NCBI GenBank assembly: GCA_039621445.1
Contig: CP154957.1
Location: 37,976,654-38,040,653, forward strand
Origin: Euglena gracilis
Lineage: Eukaryota; Euglenida; Euglenophyceae; Euglenales
Reading direction: 5' to 3'
Length of the DNA: 64,000 bases
The notes beneath the pieces were generated by a model, which saw only the letters and a program-made list of their open reading frames with translations, searched no databases and had not been told where the DNA came from. The position numbers were made by a program, and so were the translations under genes. Of this stretch, positions 40,266-53,100 are shown in pieces. Position 1 is the stretch's first letter, and each line of letters opens with the position of its first letter.

Positions 40266-43200
40266 CTGGCGGATCAAATTTGATCAAGCCAACAGGGGGA
40301 AAAAACAGGCTGGTTAATACATTGTGCATCTCCTTACCACTTTTTGAAGGTCCATGAATTTTCAGGAACAGGTTTTCCCGACAGAGAAAGCACTCGGGGG
40401 TTGAAGAAATCTGTATGAAACGTCGGCTTTTAAATTGATGTGTTGGAACAAAATATATGAAATGCGCAAAAATGAAAAACAAAGCTACAATCCAGTGTAA
40501 AAATCTTTACGACACACTGGTGCAAAAGTCTTCACGAGGTCCCCTATTTTTGCCAAACTGAAGCCAATGTAACTTTGGATGTGTGCACCATTGACTGTGC
40601 ACCATTGATTGTGCACCGCTGGGGTCCCAGTCACACGGCATATTGAAGACTGTGAAATACCCGTCAAAAAAAGTGCCCATTTTCCTTTATTCCCCCTCCT
40701 TCCTGATTCATGAGCCCCTCAAAAGTGCTCCACAAACGACAAGGCACGGTTACTGTAAAATAACAGAAATAATGCAACAGGAAAATACTACTACCATTCG
40801 CACTTTAGAAATGATGCATTCAAAATATCACAGAAAAATACCAATCAAAAACCCAGCTTGGGTCCGGGAAAAAAAACCATGCCCAAACTTCATACAAAGG
40901 CAACATTACATCAAACACCACAAAAATGTGATTGTAAAATATTGAGAAAATATGGAGTGCATCTTTTGATCGCACTTCGAGTTTGCATTATGAACAATAA
41001 TGTAATTTTTTCCGTAATGCTTTTATGTGTGTAATGAAATGTTTTTTCAAAAGAAAAAGCAGCATTTTGGGATCATCCCATTCAAATTCTAAAGCTTGTC
41101 TGAGATCTTTATGAAAAAGAAATAAAAAATCTACAAAATGACCCCTTTCTCACAGACAGCACCAACGTCCGAAATCAGTGGGGGGGGGTAACGCCATTTT
41201 GTCCTGAGTTCGGCGGACCAAAGGGGCGCATTAAATAGACTGGGGGGGGGGGCAGTGGGTAGTCAGCCGACTAGGCCTGGTTGGTAGTTCGTCGGCGAGA
41301 CGGGGTGGGGGGTAGTGGTAGTCGGCCGAAATAACCACTTTAATGTGCTAACGGGTCAAGTTCGCCGACTTATAAGCCCCCCCCATGAATATATTCCTAA
41401 GCAGACTAGTCGGGGGTCTCCGGCTGGCTCAAACCAGCCAGAAATGGTCCAAGCGGTCTACTTCACACAAAGCTTTTTAGAAGTTCTTGCATAATTGCTC
41501 CAATTCTGAGAATAATTTTTGGCCAAAAATGAGATTTCACCCTTTTTTGTGTTTTGGAGAGGTGCCATAGATTCATTTTAAACATTGAAAACAGCGCATG
41601 TTCAAAGGAAAATGGTTGCCCTTCTTGCAATTTTGAAAACCACATTGGCAGAAAATTCCATATTCCACGCCATGCTCCTCCAAATAAAAATCTCAAAATC
41701 CTCACTTTTATTCACCCCAGTGAAAAAAACACTGAAGGAAGAAAACAAAAACCAAACACTCCAAAAACGACGTGAGGTGCTGCTCACTAAATTGAGACTC
41801 TTCCCACCCCGCTCCACAAAAATAGCCAAAAAAGGAGAACTGAACCTGAGACCTGAACCATGCTCCATGAATACGGTGCGGATATAATCCCAAAAACAAA
41901 GCAAAATGCATAATGATTGAAATAAATATTAAACAATTGTTGGGAAACCCCCACTTGGGGAATGAAACCGATGGGTTGCATACATTCACAAGTGCAGGTT
42001 TCTGGTTCTTCAAATACGTCTGCACCACATTGCCTGCCTGCTTGTACACCTCCACGATGAGGTTGACAGCGGCCTTCCGGACTTTCCCGTTTGCGCTTTG
42101 AAATGTGCCCACTGCGAACGTCATTGTCGCCTGAACAAAGAGCCAGATTTATCTGGGAAGAAATGCACTGACAAGCAAATGGATATACTTCCATAAAACA
42201 GATAAAAAGGACAAGCAATGGTGGGAAAACACCCTGATTTTTACAAGACGGTATTGTCATTTACCCCCCGATACCTTACGATCCCCCGATACGCCATTTG
42301 ATGAAATGCTTTCAGGAGTTTGTTGAAATTCACACACACAAAAAGCATGTGGAACCTACGATTTTATTTTACGGCCCCAGGGGGGGGGTCACGTCCACTC
42401 TTCCAAAACTAGTCACTCAAAAAAAAAATTGCTATCACTACACCCCCCCCCTCTGGGATTCAACAGAAATTCATTAACACACACGAAGAAAAAGACCTAC
42501 TTTTTTGGGGGCCCCTTTGGCGCGCAGGTCACTTTGCTGCTTTCATACTGACCCCCCCCAGGGTTCGATATAAGGACAGGTGGGGGGGGGTGGTCCGGAC
42601 CCCCCCCTGCGGGCCAGGAGGGGGGGGGGGTGGGGGGGACACCCCCCCCACCTAAACAGGTGCGCGGTCAGGGTGGCCGAAAATTTTTGACCCCCCAAAA
42701 CGACCAAAAGTGCCATTTTGGGCACTTTTTGGGCAAAAATGTGCCAAAAATGCAAAAAATTTTCGGCGCGAAGCGCCGGAGGAAAAAATTGACCCTTTTT
42801 GGGGGGGGGTCAAATTTTGCCCCCGAGGGTCGGTCCGGACCCCCCTTGCAGGTGGGGGGGGGGGGGTCCGGACCCCCCCCTGGGGGCCAGGAGGGGGGGG
42901 GGGGGGGGGGGACACCCCCCCCCACCTAAACCATGTACGCCCTCCTTATATCGAACCCTGCCCCCCCCCACCCAAGGGGAGGGGGTTCGGGCCAAAAACC
43001 AATCAGTCCCCCTCCTCCCTTCAAGAGGTCAGCCTGTGACAAAATGATTGTATGATGTGGAACATAAGCACTTTCTGGCCAGACCCAGGCCAAAGAGGGA
43101 CCCCCCCCCCCCAACCCCAACCCCAACCCCAAGGTTAGGTTTAGGGTTTGGCAACCCTAACCCTAACCCCAACCCTAAACCTAACCCTGAGGGATTGACT

Positions 43201-44484
43201 TCTACCCCCCCCCGGGGGGGAGTAGCTTAGGGATGCCATCTATATCTATACCTATATGTGACAGTGGGGGGGGGGTCGTATAGAGCGACCTGGGTCCCAG
43301 TTTCTGACTTCCCAGTCCTGCGTGAATGAGGGCAATCGTGGTCGGATTCAGGGAGAGTGGCACTTTCAGGGAATAGGGTCAGGGTGTGGATTGGCGCGCC
43401 GAAAATTGGCTTTATTTAGGGACAAAGTTAGGCCGGAAGTTTGGTCTCCTTTTGGGAAAACTTCTGCGACCCCTTTTCCAGAAAGTTTGCTCAAATACAG
43501 CTTGAATTCAAATTGACTGAAGTCGGCCGAAATCAGCCTGAAAGGTGGCCTGATTTCTGCCTGAATTCCTAAAAAGTTGGCCCTCCGGGGATCTGGTTGT
43601 AAGGAAAATAGACCCGATTGCCCCCAAAATGGGACCCGGAGGCCTCCATACAGGAGTTGGTGGGTAAAATATGGCTTCCATGGGTATGTATGCAATCATG
43701 TATGTATGTAGATATATACGTGTATATTTGCATATAAATTCAATGACAATGCTGTCACAACTTGTTTTGATACTTTTCCCGTTTTCTTTACCCTCCCCTC
43801 GTTGATGGGCATTTGTTGGATTCGTGCAAGCAATGTCGTCCTCAAGAATGACGGTTGTTGCTTCATAGTGGGGGGAAACACAGGAGAAGCAAGAAAGGTG
43901 CTGGTGGTTGTAATTTTTTCTCCGTTCACAATAAACTTGTTCAGAATCAAGGTGTGTAGCTTGGTGGAAGGGCCTCCCCATTTGCAGGACCTCTCTCTCT
44001 CTGTGTGTATATATATATATATATATACATATATATACATATATATGTGTGTGTGTATATATATGTATATATACATATGTATGTCTATATACAATATCTA
44101 TGATATGGCAGCAAGTTTCTACTTTCCCCCCCCCCCTGGGGGGGCAAATAGAATCTCAATGGGGGGGGTCATAGAACCCTCCCCCGCGTCCGACCTTCGG
44201 GAGAATTCGGGAACATTTTTTGGAATAGGGTTAGGTGCGCGACCAGATTCCCGGCGGTAAAATTGACAAAAAGGGAATCCCAAAATCTTCCCAAAACGGA
44301 ACCTAACTTCCGGCCTAACTTAGTCCCTAAAAAGTGCCCATTTTCGGCGTGTCAATCCTCACCCTAACCCCATTCCTAAAATTAGTGCCGCAACGCCCCG
44401 GATTCGACTGATTTGGCCCGTTGCTGCCATACATATATATATACATATATATACATATGTATATATATGTATGCAGATATATAC

Positions 44485-44515
<31 letters not shown>

Positions 44516-47500
44516 CATGGCTGCTGAATTCTACTGTGGGGCCAAGTAGAAGTTCCAGGGGGGTCCAAAAATTTTTTGCGTTATTGATGGAGTAAGGTTA
44601 GGGTTAGGAGTTCGGCCTAACTTTACGCCTAACTTATACACCTAACATCTGTCTATAAATAATATCTAAATTAAGCCGAACTCCTAACCCTAACCCTATT
44701 CCATCCATAACCCAATTTTTTTGCGGACCCCCTTGGAACTTCTACCCCCCCCCCCCGGAGGGCAAGTAGAATTCACTTACCATATAACATATAACTATGT
44801 ATATAAAAATTCTACTATATATATCATATGTAACTATACGCATATGTGTATATTACATTGTATATATTATATTATGTTATATATTGTGTGTCTATGGGTA
44901 TAATATATGCATATGTGGCAGCCTCACTCTTCTTGCCCCAGGGGGGTTAAGAAGAGTGAACGGGGGGGGGGGGATCGTATAGGGTGACCCGCGTCCGACC
45001 TTCGGGGGTAAACCGAAGCCATGATGGGGATGGGGGTAGGGTCAGGGTTCCGACCGGCGTCCTGTCGGTCCCCCATTTTTAGGAAGGTGGGGAGAAATTA
45101 AGCTGCATTTGGTCACCTTGACCAAATCACTGCCTCCACAGCCACCGTTGACAGGGGTTGCCGTCATATGTTGTCCCATCCCAGTATTGACCACCTCGCC
45201 CCCTTGCTTGGGCTGAGGTTTGAATGGCAAACAAAAAAGCAAAAAAAATTGAAAATTTTTGCTCTTCCACAAGTGGCCTGCATGCTGCTGTGTGGGGCAG
45301 GGCTGTGCCAGTGTGCACACACCATCACCACAGCCCATGGGCTGGCATAAGCTTTGGGGCTTCCCACAAAACTCGAGGGGTATAAAAACACACTGTACAA
45401 CCATATTGGCACACTGTATAACTATATACCAAAATCTATATGAACACACACATGGAAATTATAATTACCCCAATTCAAAAAACCACATATGATCCCAGGT
45501 CCGACCCTGGTCTTTCAAAAAGAACTCCTTTCACAGCACACCCGAAGAACAGAATTTGAAAATGGCAACTGGAAGGGAACAGGGAGCGTGATGGTGGTTA
45601 AAAATCCTCAAGAAAAACAAAATTTTGGGGGCCAAAAAAAGGGGGAAATGCTACCACACCTCTGTGGAAAGGCCACCAGGGCTGAAACCAAACTGTTGAA
45701 CAAATCCTTCGAGTAGCTCAAGGCGGGCGACCACCATCCTGACAGGTGGAGCCAAGATGATCATCAGGTCAAGAAACCAATGAGAAGCATCAAACTGTTG
45801 GTAAACACAACCATTGGTAGGTGTTCAAAAAAAATCAAAATGGCCTAAAATCACCCAATTTGGTCACCTTGACCAAAATTGACCTTGACCAAACCAATAA
45901 CTGCTTCTGGAGCCAGCGTTGACAGGGGTTTCTATGCCGTGTTGTCCAAAGCTGGGACCATACCCCACCCAGCATTGACCTCATCCCCTTGCCTGGGCTG
46001 TGGTTTCAATGGGAAACGGAAAGGGTCACAAATTTAAAAAAATTGCTCCAACACAACTGGTCTCAGATTTGCCCAAAGCTCTGTGGCAAAGCTGGCTTGC
46101 ATGCTGCTGTGTGGAGCAGGAAGTGCTGGTGTGCACACACCATCACCCAGCCCATGGGCTAAAATAGGCTTTGGGGCTTGGGGTTGAGTACCAACCCACA
46201 AAACTCGAGGGGTAAAAAACTTTTTGGCACACTGAACATGAGCATTTACACATACATACATACATACATACATGTATGCATACATACATACATACATACA
46301 TACATACATACATACATACATACATACATACATACATACATACATACATACATACATACATGCATACATACATGCATGCATACATACATACATGCATGCA
46401 TGCATGCATACATGCATGCATACATGCATGCATGCATAACATACATTCATACATACATACATGCATGCATGCATGCATACACACACACATACATACACCC
46501 ATACATACATGCATACATTGGCCAGGAAAATCTTTTTTCGACTAAAGATGCACCCCCCAAAATAACTTTGCTGTGCAACTAAGACTAATGTGTGCCCAAA
46601 AAACATTGCAGAAGGGCCAAAGGATCCATTCGTATGACTTCGCCCCTCCACAAAAGACAACGTCGAAAATGATACACCTTTCTGGAAGTGCAGCAGGCGG
46701 TAAATGCAAAATAATAAATAAATGCATGGTTTGTTGTCCGATGAAAAGAAATATATTAAAATATTGGTCAAAATAACATTTTTTAACACCAAATTTGTCC
46801 CTAGAAAAAGAGTTGAAAATGTTGAATCAAAGATATTGAAGATCTCTAGGATTCCTGAAACAATTATGTATTGGAAACAAAAAAATTGGTCCACAACTCG
46901 CAGGGCGGCAAAATCAAGGGGATTTCTGAAGCCCCTTAGGTCTTGAAACCCAATTGAAATAATAATTAAAAAAAGCTTCCGCCTTTTTTTATCACATGTC
47001 CGTGTCCTTAAAATCTTAAAATATCAACAAAAATATCAAAATAGATTTGGTTAATGATCATTCTCTGGGAAAAAAGGTACACCCTCCCCTTGTCATTGAC
47101 ACGCCAAAACACAGAGAAAATGCGGTTGACATGGGGGGTGTCATGGACACAATGTCATGTGCACTGTACGATAAAGAAAATGGCACTTTGGGTACCTCCT
47201 CCCCCCCCTTGTCGTTGACACGCCAATGTTCCAGGAGAGTGCCGTTGACACGGGGGGTGTGTCAACGACACGCCATGTCAATGTCACTGTGATTCAATAG
47301 GTAGTGTTCCAGAAAAGTGCCGTTGACACGGGGGGTGTGTCAACGACACGCCGTGTCAACAACAAGGGGGGGGGGGAGGTACGGAAAACGTGCAGTTGAC
47401 ACAGGGGGTGTGCCATGGACCAGCCGTGTGAAGGACAGGGGGGGGGATGTGATTAATTTTGCAGCTGTACAAAATGCACAATCTGTGGTTCATTCAACAA

Positions 47501-50116
47501 CAACACCACAACAACAACAAAAAAAAGAATTCCAACTCACAACCACACCTCCACTGATTCAAATTCTCCACTGGTGTCAACATGTATGTTCCAACAAACC
47601 CTACACCCACTTTCTGCAGAGAAAAGAGCAATGAGGTGACAAGATATCAAAATATATAATAAATGTTGGTTTTGTAAGTGAGATGGCACAGGTGCCAGGA
47701 TATTAAATGAGAGGGGGGAGGGGGGTGGTTCCGGACCCCTCGGGGGGGGGGGTCAGGGGGGAGGGGGGGTCTGGGGTCTGGACCTCCCCTCTCCTTGTGC
47801 AAAAAAAAATTCCGGCGCAAAGCGCCGAAAAACGTGTTTTTTTTCGAATACATGTTTAAAAAAAATCGGTCAAAACATTACCAAAATTTTCACCTTTTAC
47901 GGTTTGAAGCGCCGGATTTGTTTGGGTTTCTATGGGTTTCCCAGAACCCCCCCCCCCCAGTCCAAAGGGAGGAGGGGGGGTCTGGACCCCCCTCCTCCTT
48001 TGGGGGGATTTGGTCTTCCCCCCCCCCTGCAAAACCACTGTTCGCTTAATACCTAGTGGTTGACCTCCCCTCCCTTGAAGAAAAAAAAAACTGGTGGGAA
48101 ACGCAAGAAAATCTTGAGGGGATTTGAAAACCGCCCAAAATTACGTTTTCAGGTGATCCTTTTTCACCACATTGACAAAAACAGATGATAAAAACACATG
48201 ACAAGAAAAAGCTGCTGGGGGTGTCAGACCCCCACCAATCAGGCCATTGCTCAAGGACCCGGGGGGTCCACTGGCTAGCCATTTTGATGGAGAGTGGGAA
48301 AAAATGGACCCCCCCCCAGGGGGGTCCGGGGGGTCCCCCTACTGGGAAAAACTTTCCTCTGGCGCTTCACGCCAAGGCGGAAATGAGGTTTTCAATGCAT
48401 TTTTTGGCTGATTTTGCTCCAAAAAAAATATCCAAAAATGGACACTTTGGACCATTTTGGGGGTCCGAAAAAAAAATCTGGCGCTTCGCGCAGATTACTG
48501 GAAAAAAATTTTACTAGCATCCCCACTCGCCAAATTTGGACTAGCTGCAGTCCAAATTGCACCCCCCCCCCTGGGGGTACTGCGAACCCTAAAGCAAAGG
48601 CCTGCCACCAATGCAGTTCATGGGATTCCTGTTCAGCCCCCCCCTCCCGACCATACTTTTTTTACCGACTGGGGGGGAGGGGTCACTTCCACTCCTCGAA
48701 CAACCAATCGGTCTGCACTTTGGAATCCAAAAGAAATTTGACCACAAACGTGAAAAAGCCAAAAAAAATTCTGGTGCCTTCAGCTCCGGGTCGTTTTAGT
48801 GGTCTTTTGCCGACCCCCCCCCCCAGGGGAGGGGGTCTGGGCACAAAAACCAGTCAATGACTCTGAAAAATCCAACCACCCTGGGGGGGGGGTCGGCCAG
48901 TGACTTGCATGCCCTTCAACGCTCCCAAAAGGTTGAAAATGCCTGACCTCTGCCTGCCCATAACAACGATCTTCTTTCCCAGGGATCAACCTGAAAAAAA
49001 AGTGTATGCCTGAGGGCAGGACTGAGAGTGTGTGGCTGGGCCACCCTCCCTCCCCCAGCGGAAGACACCCCAGCCTGTCCCCGCTCACTTAACAATAGCC
49101 TGTTGGCCACATATCAACCATTATTACATCAAAAAAAGCATGCGAAATGATCTGTTGTGCATTTCAAATAATTTATACCTCTTGACTGGCGACAGCTTGC
49201 AATGTTTCCACGGTGACATTCTTCACAGAGGTGTTGAGGTCTCCACTGCGTCCAATCAAGAGGGTGATGATGTTCTCCATCCCCAATCTGAAATCATTTT
49301 CTGAAATCAACTCCGCATATGCAGCTGGAGAGGTGAGAACGGGCGGAACACAAAAGAGCAAACAGAACAACAACAAAATATAGCGTCATTATTTCATAAA
49401 CCGAAAACTGTGAAGAAAATATGGTCAAAATAAATTGCTTTTGGGTTGGGTGGCTCCCTTGAGAAAAAGCATCGGCTGGAATTGGGCTTTTCTATCAGGT
49501 TTCGGATGCCATCCGACAGCTTGCTGGACCATACAATTTTTTACCGACCCCGGGGGGGGAGGGGGGGTCACTCCACTTTTTGAAAAACCAGTCAGTCACT
49601 TTTTTTTGGGAAGCCAGTCAGTCACTACCCCCCCCCCCCGCGGGGGGGGGGGTCGGCCACTCAGAAAAATGGCCACTTTCCAGTCACTTTAGGCCATTTT
49701 AGGCCAAAAAAATTTCCCGGGTCCGGGCCCAAAACCAGTCAGTCACTCTGAAAAAACCAGTCAGTCACCCGGGTGCTTAAAAAATTGTCTGTGCTGGATC
49801 TCCCCATGTTGGTTGGTCGAAAAACAAATAATTTATTCCATTGCAAAAAGGAAAATTTAGCTTGACAATTCTAAACCCATATTTTACCTCCTCCATGTAT
49901 TAGGACTCACAAAGAAATTACAAATGTGAATTGCCACCCAATGTGGGCATGTGCTTGCAGGGCGTTAATGCATGTGCATGCAGGCAATTGCAGTAAAGAC
50001 ATTATTTGTGCACCCCGAACTTTGTGGGTGGGAATTCCACCCAGCCCCAAAGCCTCTACCAAACTGTGTGCACACAGACATGGCACCACTGCACACCACC
50101 CGTAAAATTGGGGTAT

Positions 50117-50166
<50 letters not shown>

Positions 50167-53100
50167 TACTCCCCTTACTGTATGAACGCATGCATACACA
50201 GAGCTGATGGATGGTAGACACACAGGTCAACCAAAATAAATCCCTGAAAAGCAAGCACTTGGCTTTCCTTAACTTCTGCCACCCTGAGTATCAATACGTT
50301 TGGCAATTGGGCTTGTTCAGCTTCTGGTTGGTGACCCATCCACAGAGAGTCTGAAGCACACCTATTGCACTCCGGAGGGCAGCACATGACATGGTGTACA
50401 CAATCGGCACTGGGTCACTGAGACCAATCATCAAGACATCTTCAGGGTTTGCTCCAGAGCATGCAACAATTTTGGATGGAGAAATACTTCGGTGCAGGGA
50501 TTAAGGGAATGAACCCCTAAACAATGTACCCTGGCTGGGCATGGCAACACAGAAACTCATCAACTTCCCTCTGGAAACAGTGTAGTTCGACAAAAATAAT
50601 TGCTACAACAAAATTGAGGCAGTGTGAACGTCAAAAAAAAGTCCGAAGGAAAACAAAAAACGTACAACGTGTGCATTTTGGTGGCTTTTTGATCTTTTTT
50701 AAAAATTTCTCAAACCCCATCCCTCAACTTCAGATGTGCGAATATTAACTGGGAGCAACATCGACCCGAACACGAACAAAAACAGACATAACGAGACTAT
50801 GAAGCCCACACATCTCTGCCTCTGCCTGTAAACCCTGGACACGGCAGCAATGCATGAATGACTTCTTGGACCCAAAAGAATTCTTCCCACTGTTGCTGAG
50901 GGCCTCCAGCGCGTTGAACGTCCCCAATTCCAGCTGTTGCCGCAGCCGGTCAAGGGCGTTCTCACGCAACTTCCACTTCTTGGAAAATAAGCACTGAATG
51001 CCGGGGCCGAAATACCTGTCGATAAGCGAAAGAAAAACCACAAATGACCTTAACCTTTACAAGACTTTAACTGCTCCCACATCCCCAGAACAGAAAATCC
51101 AAATGCAATTTGAATGAAAATAGCGGGTCGTCATGCCGAAATCACACCACTTCATGTTCATGTTCCTTTGCATCTCCTTTTGCATCTGAAACTTGACTGC
51201 CACATTGCATAGCAAAAGACAGCAGACAAGACAATGTCTTTTGATTTCCCTCTGGTTTTGCTCCAAATCCTTTCTTGAAGTTGTAAACAGCCAATGGAAA
51301 AATGACACGCAAAGCTAACTTGAGCCCACAGAGATGCAACCTGGTGCCAATTCACCTTCTAACTTGAATGCCACCTGGGACGTTTCTGCCAATTTTGCAC
51401 ACAATATGGAGCGATTCATTATCCACAGGCCATACAATTGCTTACCGACCCCCGGGGGGGAGGGGGGGTCACTCCACTTTTTAAAAACCAGTCAGTCACT
51501 CATTTTCAAAAAACCAGCCAGTCACTAACCCCCGGGGGGGTCGGCCACTCAGAAAAACGGCCACTTTCCAGTCACTTTAGGCCATTTTAGGCCCAAAAAA
51601 ATTTTCCGGCGCCTTCGGCGCCGGGGTCACTCAAGCCACTTTTGCCCACTCCTGGCCGACCCCCCCCCCCCGGGGGGGGAGGGAGGGGTCCGGGCCAAAA
51701 ACCAGTCAGTCACTTTGAAAAAACCAGTCACCCACCCCCGGGGGGGGGGGGGTTGGTCAGTGCTTAAGCAACTGTCTGCCACAGGCACAGATTAGTGAGG
51801 ACAAAACAGGAAAGCATACGTCCACCAGAGGCTGCATTTTCCGTTGCTCTTCGGGCTCGAATGCCTCCAAAAGCACAAGGTCCTCTGAGCAACAAAGGGG
51901 CAAAGATCCACAGAACCCCGCAGACTTGGAGTTTCAGGAATCCATATGCTTTACCACTACTTTCTGTGGGTTAGCCAATTAGCCTAGTGGAAAGAATGCA
52001 AAAAAAAATGCAGACAGTGATTTTTGGGGGGTGGACCTCAAAACGAAGAAGTGCAGCCAAAAAAGCATATTTGAAAGACCTCAAGCATTCTTCCACATGC
52101 CTCGGACCCAAATTTCCGTTTTTCATGTGATATGAGTCACACAAAAAAAAGTTCTTCTAACTGGGATCCTGGAACTTTTGGAATCTCTTGCTGGAGCTAG
52201 TTAAAACTTACTAAAATGAGCTAAATATGTCCACTGGTTTCTATTTTCAACAATGTCAAATTGATCCAACCATAAGACGGGGGGGGGGGGGGCAACAAAA
52301 ACAACCGGACTTTTGAAAATGCGATGTGCACTATGGGACATTCCAGAACGCCCAAAATGGTGCAAGAGAAACCTTGCTCCTGTGTTTTCACATCTGCATC
52401 TGCCAAAGCCTCGATATCACATAATTCCACCTCGATTTCGGTCTTCAAGAACTGCAAGGAGAACAAAAAAACAACAACAAACAATTCACTAATTTGGCAC
52501 ATCAAACTCTGTTTGGTTGACTTAATTCTCATTATCATTCATTATATTATCCTTCATTTCCCGAGTTGGATAAAAATGTAGTGATAAAAATTGCAGTGTG
52601 AACAGAGGAGTTTTTTTGGACCAGGGAATTTGTTGGACATCAGGGAAGGATTTCAAATCTCTCGAACACGGGACTAGTTCTACGTTTGTCCTTGGATCCG
52701 GAAGGTCAAATTCAAAAAAAAAGATCAAACAAAAAGATTTCAGAGTGAGGAGGGAAAAATAAAAGGCAGCTCCCCACTTAATGGCCCCCCCAGGGGGGGG
52801 GGGCCATTAAGTGGGGAGTGGGGGTCAAGATAATTTTTTTTGCGTTAATGATGGAATAGGGTTAGGTGCGCGAGTTAGGCTTAGGGTTAGGCCTAACTTA
52901 TAGACGGGTGTTAGGTGTACAAGTTAGGCCTAACCCTAAGCCTAAGTCGCGCACCTAACCCTACTCCATCATTAACGCAACAAACCCCCCCCCCTACTCC
53001 CCACTTAATGGCCCCCCCTGGGGGGGGCCATTAAGTGGGGAGCTGCCAAATAAAACTACTATTTTAGAATTACAATTTGATTGTTGTGCATTTTATTTTT

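Noticed and set aside
48651-48910. Fifth CATACAATTG MITE copy
   Set aside because: Shares internal words but lacks matching terminal inverted repeats and a target duplication. Same for 35.04-35.33 and 42.37-42.46 kb.
31801-51790. CRISPR array from repeated CCAGTCAGTCAC words
   Set aside because: Repeats are irregular, inside transposons, and the genome is eukaryotic.
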